This document shows, in pieces, positions 34,461 to 46,400 of a DNA stretch of 64,000 bases. The stretch covers positions 30,173,302 to 30,237,301 of the forward strand of contig CM053333.1 in NCBI GenBank assembly GCA_028583605.1. Reading direction: 5' to 3'. Numbering within the stretch: position 1 is the first letter of the stretch; the number at the start of each line of letters is the position of its first letter. The position numbers and the translations under genes were made by a program. The DNA is from Dastarcus helophoroides (lineage: Eukaryota > Arthropoda > Insecta > Coleoptera > Bothrideridae). Below the pieces are notes generated by a model. It searched no databases. It saw only the letters and a program-made list of their open reading frames with translations, and was not told the DNA's origin.

Positions 34461-37400
34461 GTAAGTGACTTGATTTTTCGCTTTGACGGCCATTCTTTGC
34501 CGTTTAACGCACATGTGATTAGAAATCGCATTTTGGTTCTAATTCGCGATAATCCAGCAAGCTGTGGCTTATTTGCAGACGCCAAACAGAATAATCAAAG
34601 AGCTAACGCCGATGGTAAACCTGAAAGGAACTACAATAAATTTAATAACGAAAACCGCGAAGAATGGAACAATAGAAGGAACCGCGACGATAATAAGCAC
34701 AACGGACCATCTGAAAATCGGTAAGTAAAGTTTATTGTATAATTTCCCTAATTGCTATTTAATGGATTTTGTGAACCTTGATTATAAAAGTATAGGTCAA
34801 CATGTGCATGCTAAACTCCACTAGTTTATTTTTGCAATTATATAATTCGCTTTAAGTTTCTAACGCTGCTTTTTTATGTGGTGACAGCATTTACCCCTTA
34901 TCAGCATGTGGTAGGTTATGCACATGTTCGATTCCTTATTAGCTAGGAAGTCAAATCGTTATCCTATGATATACAGGATAGCTCAACGAAAACTTAATTA
35001 AGCTTTTAATTCATAGGGACGTTTTCGTTGGGCCAAAATGTATTTTAAATTTTGAAAATCTGTTACATATAAATAGTATTCATGCAGGTCATCATAACCT
35101 TCAAATCTGCTACTCGAATCCCCCTATATTCTAAATTTAAGTGTGTTCGCAATTTAATTAATGGCACATTGGGGTGCGACAGTTGATCCACATTATTATT
35201 TTATCAATATAGTTTTAACTTACATGATCAGGCCAAAAACTTTTTGGGTTTTCAAACCTTTATAAGTTCTCGTTTCTAAAGGTATTTGGAAAAAGCCAAA
35301 TCGTTCTCTTTTTATTTATGTATTTGGTAAAATTAAATTTTGTAAATAAAATCATTTTTCTGTTTGTATTAGAAGCACGATACCAAATTTTACATTTTCA
35401 TTGCCATTTTTTCTCTACAAGGTGCCTGATCTGATATTTAGTTTTTCAGCAAACATCATCAACTTTTATTTTTTAATCCTTTCGAGACCATTGGGACTGA
35501 TATGTCCCATGAGGTTTTTATGTGCTCTGTTGGATCAATTTTAACCCAAAATAGTGTGTAAATTGTACATTTTGTATTTTTCGAACATATTCGGGTTCTC
35601 GGAGAACTTGAATATGTTGCAAAAAAATAACTATTTTGGGTTAAAATTCACCCAAGAGGGCACACCAAAATCTCATGGCACATATATCTGTGGTCCGAAA
35701 GGGTTAAGTAATAAAAAAAATATTTTGTGTTTAGGCGATTCCATTTTTTATTGTGAAACCAAATAAAGCAATTTTATTTTCTGGTATCTAAAATCTGGTT
35801 AAACAATTTTTTTTATTTATCAATTTATTTTACGTCTAAAGCCAAACTCTAAATTTCAAGCTTAATGTCAAGATCTTTAATTTCAAAATATGCATCCTCT
35901 TCTTGAAATTTTTTAAATTCTTAATAGTTTGTCTTTTTTTGGAAATTTCAAAATTGTTTTGGTTTAGAGACTTTAACTGTTTTCCCTAAAATTTCGACTA
36001 CGAGTTCAAAATTTCAGGCTACGACTTACAAATTTAGCTTATTTCTCAAAATTATATTTTTTTCAAAATTTCAAATTTAAACTTGAAATATTTGCAATTG
36101 TTCTAAAAATTTTGATTTTATGCTGGATAATTGTTATAATTTTTATTTATTACTGGTTAATAAATTTTGAATGTTTAAAATGTCGACCTTTTCTCGTAAT
36201 GTACGTTTTAGTTGAAAATTGTTGCGGTTTTTGGTCAAGTTTCAATTTTGGATTCAAAATGTTAACAAATTTTTTATTAATAAATTTTGATCTTTTCCAC
36301 AATTTGGACTTTTCTAAAAATTCCAAGTTGAAAATTGAAGTGCTTACAAGATCTAAAAATGGTTTCATGCTTGTCATTTCGAAAAAAATATTCTAAAAAC
36401 TGTCTCTCGATAAATTGTTTGAAACTTAGATTTTTTAAAATTTCCATTTTTTTCTCTTTATTAAAATCCTAGATAAATTTGCAGTTCATTACTCCTATGG
36501 AGTCCTATAAGAAAGAGATTCATCGGTAATGTAAGTTGTCGAATGAAAATGGGACTGATTTCCACCCACTGATATCAGCGGCCTCTGTTGTGTATTACTC
36601 GCAAGTATTGTGCGAAAACTGTAAAATGAGGGCCACATCACTGTCGTGTTAACCTTTTTTTGGGCTTTTCCTAGGAAAGCGTGTCTAGAACATCCTTTAT
36701 TCATCTTTTAGTCAGAGACGAGCTGAAAATAAAACTACTTCAAATAGAATTCTGTGGTGCATGTGTTTGAGGATCAATAGATGGCGATGCAGGCGGTAGG
36801 TTTTCGATCCCATTTTAAAAGTACGGCGTTACACAACCTTCCTTCTAGATAACCATAATTACTCCCTAAAACTTTTAGCTTAAAATCCACATTTTCTATA
36901 ATTTTGACGTTATTCGCAAATTTTCAGTTTATTATTTACACTCTAAATGTTGAACTTTTTCTCGAAATTTCTAGTTAATTTCTGCTTGAATTTTTTTCAA
37001 TAAAGTTTGAGTTTTTAAAATTTCCACCTTTTCTTGAAATTGTTTGTCTAATTTGAAAATTGCCTTCGCTGTCCGCAAACTTTTGATTTTAGAATTTTAA
37101 CAAATTTTTGATTAATTTTTTTTTATTTAAGTTTAATCCACTCGCAAAGGGTTATGCTTTCAAAACACTGCGAGTAGGATGCGGAAACAAGGATAGATGG
37201 CGATGAACCGCTTTCTTAAACAAATTCATTTTTTGTTTTGTTTTTTCGAAATTGCAAATGTCTAAAAATTTCAAGTCAAAATTTTAAACTTTAGTCCTGA
37301 AGTCTCTACCGTTTTCTGCATATTTTTTTTACACAAATTCTGGACTTTTCCTAAAATTAGTACCTCCACTTTTTTATTCTAAAATTTCATCCATCTCGAA

Positions 37401-40400
37401 TTTTCTACCTTCTCTAGTGCATACTTTAAATTTCTGGTTTGACTTCACAGATTTGAATTTAAAATCTAAATTCAGTTTTTATTTATTTATTATCAATTTG
37501 ATCTTAAAATTTCGACATTTTGTCGAAATTTCGTTTTCCCCCGAAATTGTCAATTTCGGTTTTTAATGTTTTCCTGATATTTACACGAAATTTCGCGACT
37601 TAAATTTCGAAACATCACTTTTTTGAAACCAAATTTTTTTTGTTAAGAAATTTCGCCTTGTCACTAAATTTCTTTTTTTGTCACGGGATTTCGTTTTTTG
37701 GGTCACGAAATTTCGCTTTTTTGGTCACCAAGTTTCGTCTTTTTTTCGTGGAATTTTGCATTTTTGTTCGCGAATTTTCAGTTTGTTCTGAAATTTCGAT
37801 TGTAAGCTGAAAATTTTGATTATTATAAATTTTGGTTTTATTGTTAATAACTTTACTTTTTTATCACAATTTCAGACTTTTTTTCCAAAAAATTTAATGA
37901 CAACAAATTTTGATTCTTTTAAAAAATTTACTTGGTTTTCAAAAATTTGTCTCTAATTATTGGGTTGTTCGGAAAGTAATTTCGTTTTTTTTTTTTTGTG
38001 AAAATGAAAGACAGTTTTCGTATAATAAACAAATACTTTATTAAATTATATATTGGCCGTTCTGGTCCAACACCTTTTGCCATCTTTCTGGTAGTAGCAT
38101 AATTCCACGCTCATAAAATTTTTGGTTATTGCTGGCAAAAAACTGATCGAGGTGGTTTTTGACCTCCTTATTTGAGGTGAAGGTTTTACCGTCTAAAAAA
38201 TTTTGGAGTGACCGGAACAAATAATAATCCGATGGTACCAGGTCTGGAGAATATGGTGGGTGTGGCATTGTATCCCATTCAAGCTGTAAAAGCTTTTGGC
38301 GAGTGACCAAACTTGTGTGAGGTCTCGCATTGTCTTGGTGAAACACTACACCTTTCCTGTTGATTAGTTCTGGCCTTTTCTGTTGAAGTGCATCATTCAG
38401 TTTGTCCAGCTGATGATAGTAGACTTCCGGATTAATCGTTGTATTATCCGGTAAAAGCTCAAAAAAAAACGAGTCCTTTAAAATCCCACCAAAGACAGCA
38501 TCACCTTTTTTTGGTGAATATCGGCTTTGGATATGGTTTGAGCCGGCTCATCTTTTTTGCTTCATGACCTCTTGCGTTTGACGTTGTTGTATACAACCCA
38601 TTTTTCGTCCCCAGTGATGATGCGCTTCAAAAACGGATTATTTTCGTGACGTTTGAGAAGCGAATCGCATATGTCAATGCTGCGACACAGATTTCCCTCT
38701 GTGGGAAAATGGGGAACCCATACATCGAGCTTCGAGGAGAATCCCAGACCTTTCAAGTGGTCGTAAACTGTTGAATTTGATAAATTTAACCTCAATCCGA
38801 TCTCACATGTTGTTATTCGCCGGTTCGCATCAACTAATGTCGCGTCTTTATCAGCTTCAGCCGGCCTTCCCGAACGTGGTGCATCTTTGACATCAAAATT
38901 ACCGGATCGAAATTTAGCGAACCAGTTCTGGCACTGGCGTACTGTCAACAAATCTTCTCCATACACATCTGTCAATTTCTTTCTGGCTTGAACATCATTT
39001 TTACCCTTTCTGTAGTAAAACAGTAAGATATGTCGAAAATGTTGCTTATCGTTCTCCATATTTAAAAGGGCACCAACCAAAAACTACTGCGTAGAATTAT
39101 TTGGAATTTTTCACACACAAGCCTTGCCATATGAGCTCTCAAAGCATATAAAAATTATATGGCTTAAGTTTGAAGATGGGTGCAAAAAAATACCATTAAA
39201 TCCTCTGTCGGGAAAAAACGAAATTATTTCCGAACAATCCGATACAAAATTTCGGTAGTTTCCGAGTATTTAGACATTTTCCTCAAAATTTTGTGTTAAA
39301 TATTGAGTGTCGATTTTTTCTAAACATTTCTAGAAGAATTATTTATCAATGAAAAAGTAAAAGTTTGGCTTTAATTTCGAGATTTCATTTTTTTTTTGTT
39401 TGAGCATTTTGCGATTCGGTGTTTGCTTGTGCTCCAACGCGACGCGGCATTAAAATTTGTCTATATGTCGTATTTGCTTGAATGAATTAAATTTAACATT
39501 TTTTATTTTTGTCCGAATAGCGAGAATGAAATCGAAATACAGATTCGAACCTTTTATTTTTTTTCTTCTCAAAATGGGTCAAGTCGGATCAGTGTCAAAT
39601 TATTGAATTTTCTAAATTATAACTTTACTCTTAATGTGCAGAATTTCAAAAACAAGTTATCTTTCTGGACAAAAATCAATAATTCTATTTTAAAGCCAAA
39701 ATGTTGAAAAAAAAAAGTTTAAATCGATACATTTGGAACAAAAGTCTAAAATATATTTTAAAGAAATCAGATTATAAGTTAAACACTGAATTATATTTAT
39801 TTATTTTTTTATGAACTTTCAATTTAGTTTTTGTTACGTTTTTACTGGACTATTTTAAACATTTTTTATTCTTTCCCTTCTTTAAATGTGGATCTTTTCC
39901 TAAAATTTCGATTTAAAGAATCTTATATTAAAAGAAAATAAAAATTCCCAGATTAAACTCGGAATTTTGAGAAGAGTTAAATTTAAAAAAAAAACAAAAT
40001 TTATTTCAAAACGTTCCAAAAAAATATTTTAAACACAAAATTAAAATTTAACAAGAATATATAAAAATTTTCCTCAAAACTTCATCATTTAGAAAGAGTC
40101 TTGCCTGACTTTAAAAAGAGGTTTATCGAAATTTTGACTTTTTGAAAAGCCTGATTTTTTTTATGAAAATTTCATTATTTTTCAAAATTTTGACTTAAAA
40201 TTTCTGCAGTTCTTTAAACTTTTAAATTCTATTTCAAAATTTTGCATTGCAGAAATTTTATTTTTGTAAGTGTTAGTTTTTTCCCCAAATTTTTCTTTTT
40301 CTTTAAATCCAGCATTTAACCTTGAATTTTTATCAAGCATTTTTTCCAAGAAGGTTTCACCCCTTTACCACATCGGCGATACGTATTTCGCCAGCAGAAC

Positions 40401-43400
40401 TCGCATTTTCAAGCGTACTAATCTAAAAAGAATAGCAGTATCGATTTGAATCTCAATGCAGATGACGTCGATGCAACTTTTGCTAATTTTTTTAGATTAG
40501 TGCGCTTGAAAATGCCAGTTCTGCTGGCGAAATACGTATCGCGTAATTATTTATTTAGTTGTCGATGTGGTAAAGGGGTGAAACGTTATTGGACTTAATT
40601 ACAAGCATTTTTTATAAACATTTAAGATTATAGTCGGAATTTTTAAAATTTTGAGTTTAACTTTTAAAATAAAATTTATACTTTTTTCGAAAACGTTAAT
40701 CTTCAAACGTGATTTTCGCTTCAAAAAACGTAGATTTTGAATTTACTTTAAAATGTTGAAGGGAAAAAAAATACAGGTTTCAATTCGGAAGGAGATTGTC
40801 ATTTCGTAAAAAATAATTAAGGAAATTAGGCGTAGAAAGGCCATCAATTAAAAAAAATGTACTAAAAATAAAATAAAAAGACACCTATTATAAACTTGAG
40901 TTTAAAGGCGCATTTTCGAGTTTTTGCTCGGAATTTCGACTTTAATTTCGAAATGTCAACTTTTTTTTCGAAATTCCAATTTTAAAGTCAAAATTTCGAT
41001 TTTAAAGTAGAAATTTAGAGAAAAAAGTCGAAATTTTAATTATTAAAAATTTAAATAACTGAATACACCCTACTGCCATCTGTCAATATTGTATGTCTAA
41101 CCTAAGTTTCGTGTATACTTTATATATAGTCGAAATTTTGATTTTAATCTCGAAATTTTTAGAAAAAAGTCGAAACTTAGAGATTAAAGGCGAAATTTCG
41201 GGAAAAAGTGGTATTTTCGAGAAAAAAGTCTAAATTTCGAGATGAAGTCCAAATTTCAACTTTTATCACAGAGTTTCGAGAAAAAGTCGAAATTTCAATT
41301 AAACTCGAAATTTCTGATAATTTCAATTAAACTCCAAATTTCTGTTAATTCCAATTAAACTGGAAATTTCTGTTAATTTCAATTAAACTCGAAATTCGTA
41401 AAAAAATATCTTTTTAAATTGATATCCTTTCTACACTTTCCTAATTTTGACTTCTTAAACTAGCAATTAAATATTTTTAAAACATCGGAGAAACATCGAT
41501 ATATCGATACTTAATACCGATGTTTGAGACATCGATGTTTCATTGAAAAAAATGTCGATGTTCAAACATCGATGCTTTTTTGAACGATGTTGCATCCCTA
41601 TATGCTAGCAGAGCTTCCAACTTGTTGGCGGTGTACTTTTTTCAAACCCTAATTATAACACTATTCATCAGTTGAACTTTTTCACTCGAGAATTTTTCTT
41701 CGACATTTTTGACAATTTTACTCTTCCGGCACAGTCAATTGAAAAAAAAATCTTTTTTGTGGTAACAGGTCAACAAAGTCATTAGCGTGGGGTGTCCCAA
41801 AAATTAAAAACTTTCTCTGAACCGAATGCAACTAATAACTAATTAAACCTTGAGAAATCTTGGTTCAAAAATTCACTGTATAGAGATATTGCGTTCGTCA
41901 AATGGAGGTAATTTTTTTGTGTAAATTTGCTTAAAATGTTGCGTTCCATGAAAAAAATTCGTTATATAAAATATTCGGTATAGGGAGGTTTGACTGAATT
42001 TACATTATTTAAATAAATGCAAATTGTTGACCTTCTGATGAAACATTCTGACACCCGACTATGACATATGTATTTAAAAATTATTAAAATGTCATGACTT
42101 AACATCTGATCAAAAATAGGTTTTTTTTTTACATAAAAAACGAAAAAAAAAGTCGACTAAGAGTCCAGAATGATAAAGAATGCCATTGACGTTCTTTTTT
42201 ATTTTTCTAGTGAATTTAAGAAGGATAGGGAGGACAGGCCAAGGCGAGAGAACATTGGTGGCGACAACTTCGAAGGACGAAACAGGGACCGAGGGGAACG
42301 TGGAGATCGTACCGAACGTGGGGAACGTACCGAACGTGGTGACCGTACTGAACGTGGGGATCGTGGAAATAGGACTGTAGCAAACAAACAAGGCGGACCC
42401 CGTGGACCTAGGAGACCTTTTGATGACAGACGCGGTAAAAGGGAATTCGACAGACAAAGTGGTTCGGACAAGACGTAAGTGATTCATATTAGGTTGCATG
42501 CAGCTTTGATTTTTTTTTGTAAATATGGAATTTTTGGAATTAATGTTGTTTTCTTGGGATATATTTTTGAGTTGGGGTTGTAACAATATTTCATGTTTAT
42601 TTGGTAACATAGTTACTTGCTAAAAACATTGACGGTAAATCTGAATGTTAACACTGGTCTCATCATTTGTTATAAGTACAATTCATTTGTATTTTTTTTT
42701 ATCTATGCGAATTTCAAAGAAATTACCAAGCGGAAGAAAATGTTCTTGATGATGTTTTAAATAGTCGAGTAAGTATTCAGTAATGACTTTGTCATATCTG
42801 TTCTTAATCAAATATCCATTGTTTAAATTATCTAGTCTGCATAATAGCTGTATTAGGTCATAACCAATATTTTTTATCTGCTATTTTATATCAAACCTTT
42901 AGCAATATTATGAGTTGGCGTATTCATAAAAAAATTGACCTTAAATAGGTGAATGTTTCATATACCAACATTATAAAACCACTTCACTTATTACAAAAAA
43001 GTTAAGATATGAACTTAATTAACAAAATATATTCTTGAGAGATAACTGTGGTCGTGGTTAACAATTGTTATCTACAAGCTTGCGGTAAGTTTCACTATTT
43101 TTAGTATACAAAGTTTTACAGCGGTACGATAATGTAAAAATTGATAAAATAATAGGAAAAACTTTTTTTTGCCATAGTACATGCCATTTTGTCGAAAAGG
43201 TAAAAATCCTAAATATATGTTAGAGGTACACAAAGAGACTGACAACAAAAACTAACCGAAATCGAATTTCGGCCTTAGACAGAAATTTTCTGCCATAAAG
43301 CTCCCTTTGCAAAATAAAAATATGAAATGAAACAGCGATTGGTTATGTTTCCTCTAAAGCTGTAATTACATAGACAACTAAAAGAAATAAATTCAAAGAA

Positions 43401-46400
43401 ATAAAAGAGGTTCTTGTTACTATCGCAAATTTTACTTTTTTCCCGAAATTTCGTGTTTGCACTAGAACTTTCAAGATTTTTGAGCGCAGACAACCTTCTA
43501 AAAAGAAAAAAATTGAATTTTAAAAAATTTTGAAAAAAGTGTCAGTATTTGAAGTTTAAAGTTGAAATTCTAGAAAATAACAGTTTCGGAATTTTCAACC
43601 TAAAATCAAAATTTTGAAAAAATAAATCAAAGAAATCGTTTGAAAATTTCTACTTTCTACTTAATGTTTTGAGGGCAATTTCAGGAAAAAGTTGAATATT
43701 CCAGTTTAAGTAGACAACATTTTGTGACCCAAGGCAACATTTTGTGACCCAAGGCAACATTTGTGACCCAAGGCAACATTTGTGACCCAAGGCAACATTT
43801 GTGACCCAAAGGGAAGGTTTGGGATTTTATTTACATAAAATTGCCCAATTTATTTTTGAAATGTTAGCTCTCAGGGTTAACCTTAATATTTATCGTTTTT
43901 TTTTAATTAAAATTAAAAAAATCGAGTTTTAATTTAAAATATCGAGAGAGAAAAGCTGAAGTTTTGAGTCAAAGTGAAAATTTTGGAAGAAAAGTTAAAT
44001 TTAAGAAAATATTTTTCTGTACATTTGGATTTAATCATAATCTTAAAATTCAGCCTTTTAGAAATTTCTGAACAAAACTCACTATTCCAAAACTTACCAA
44101 AATTCTAATTATTTAATTGAAATTTTTTAATTTAATTCTTATAATTTCAATTTTTTTATATTAAATGGAACCCTGTAGTTTTTCCTGAAATGTGAACTTT
44201 TAAAATAAATGAAACCTGAAAATATTTAAACTTTAATTTGGCATTTTTAACATTCAAGGTGAAATTTCGAGAGGAAAGAAAAATCAATATTTGGAAAAAA
44301 ATTTATTAAAAAAGTGTTCAAAATTCCCAACCTGGAATTTTTCCCCAATCTTCGTGTTTGCATTCAAAATTGTAAGTCTTTCTGCAAATTTTTAACTTTT
44401 AAGTGAAATGCAGTAGACTCCCGCTAAAGTTGCGCTCACCGGATTGGATCGACCGTTAAATTTGCCCTACCATTGTCGAAAAATGTTAATGTTGTATTGC
44501 TCCTTGTGCGATTGAGTGGGTTATTCAAAAGTGGCGCTAAAACTCTGAAGTCTAATTCGTCGTTCGAAAATTAGAGAGGGGGAATATCCGCGCAGCTTTA
44601 GCGATCGTATCTTGTCAACTTTGACGGGCGCAACTTTAGCGGGAGTCTACTGTGGCGGGTTTAAATATCGGAAATTCCAAGACAAATTTTGAATATTAGC
44701 GTTTAAAATCGAATTTCAAATAAAAGTCGACAATTCAAATATAAACCCAAAATTTTGGAAATTATTTTATTATATAAACTACCCGTTTTTTTCCCAAATG
44801 TTGAATAGATTTGAAATATGCTATTTTTTTCTAAAAATTCGACTGGGGGAATGTAGACTTTGTCTTAGAAATGTTGACTTTGTCTCAGAAATGTTGATGT
44901 TTTTTCAAAGTTTCGTTTTTTTTTATTTTCGAATTTATTTTTAAAATCTATCTACTGAATATAATCTTTCTCGAAGTTTCCTTCAAAAGGTCACTTTTTG
45001 TTTTGAGTTTTTGACTACTTTTGAAGTTTCCATTTTTTACAAAACCAGGCCCGCCGAAAGGGGGAGACAAAGGGGTTCCCGGTGAGCTGTGCTTAGTAGT
45101 TCGTGAATTACAAAAATATTGAAACTCCCCTTTTCCTGAAATTTTATGTTAAAAGCAGGATTTTTTTTATGTAATTTTAAATTTTTACTCGAAAGTTGTG
45201 CTCTACAAAATTGTCTTGGATTTCGACTTGAACTTGAAAATACTCCTTTTACAAATGTCGGTTTTAAATTCGCAATTTAAAATGTCAGATTCTTCTTAAA
45301 AAAATCCAAAATTTTCAAACAATCGAATTTGTAAAAATGTAGGAAGATTCGACAAAAGGTCAGAATTTTGAAAAAGGTCGAAATTTTGGGGAAAATTTAA
45401 TTTTGTAAAAAAAAAGTTTGTTTTCAATAAAAAAAATTCGAAAAGTCGAGATTTTGATAACAAAAAGGTTAAATTTTCGTAAAAAAGGAATTTTCAATAA
45501 AAATTGAAAATTTTAAAAAGGTCCAAATTTATAAAAGTAGAGTTTTCCAAATACGAGTCTTTACATAAAAGTTGAGATTTCGAAAAGTGGTCAAAATTTT
45601 GAATAGTATGAATTTGTTTTAAAAAGGAAAAAACTATGTTTCAAAAAAGTATAAATTAACAGTCAAAATTTTGGAAAGTCAATTTTGGAAAAAGGTCGAA
45701 ATTTGGAAACTGTTTTGTGAAAAGTAAACATTTCAATAAAAATCGAAAATTTAAAAAAATAGAATTTTCCAAATTTTTTTTTGCATATAAGTTGAGACTT
45801 TAAAAAAAGTTGATTTTTTTTGAAAAAAATTGATAAATGGTCAACATTTTGAAGAAACGTCGAATTTTTTAAAAATATTTCAAATTAATCGAACTTACAA
45901 AATAAAAGAATTTTCAAAAAAGAGTCGGAATTTTCAGAAAAGTTTAAATTTTGTATAATGCAAAATCAAAAATAAACTATGATGTTTCAAAAAAGTATAA
46001 ATTAACACAATAGTCAAATTTTTTGAAAAAAGTAAACTTTGAAAAAAAAGTCGAAAGCTAACAAACCAAAATTTTGGAAAGGCGAAATTGTGACAGTTAA
46101 AATTTTTGAAGTAATATAATTTGTGAACTGGAAATTTTGGGGAAAAAATGCAAAACTCGAATCGAAATTTTTAATAAAAATCGAAAGTGTCATTTTTAGA
46201 ATATCAAAAAGTCAAAATCTTGTAAAAAATCAAACATTTCAAACAAAGTCAGTGTTTTCCAAAGTCGAAATGTTTAAAAAATTTAAATTTTCATTGAAAA
46301 TTTTAAAAAATGTATAAATTTTCAATGACGGGGAATTTTTTAATAAAATTAAATTTTGAAGCGTAGTAGAAATTGTTAAAAAAAATTAAATTATCAAAAA

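Noticed and set aside
36770..36830. tRNA-derived SINE suggested by GGTTTTCGATCCC
   Set aside because: No A box or cloverleaf could be built, and there is no second copy in the window.
40354..40584. Reading the long hairpin as a microRNA precursor
   Set aside because: The arms are too long and too perfectly paired for a typical insect pri-miRNA, and the nested terminal repeats look like a transposon.
42199..42471. 90-codon minus-strand frame rich in Pro-Arg-Ser (SPRSVRSPRS repeats)
   Set aside because: It is exactly antisense to vig exon 3 and its repeats are the reverse of the 18-bp coding repeat. There are no independent coding features.
42721..42800. Candidate C/D box snoRNA near TTGATGATG in vig intron 3
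   Set aside because: No CTGA D box or terminal stem could be found at a suitable distance.
43715..43809. CRISPR-like array
   Set aside because: The units are contiguous without spacers in a eukaryotic intron, so it is a minisatellite.
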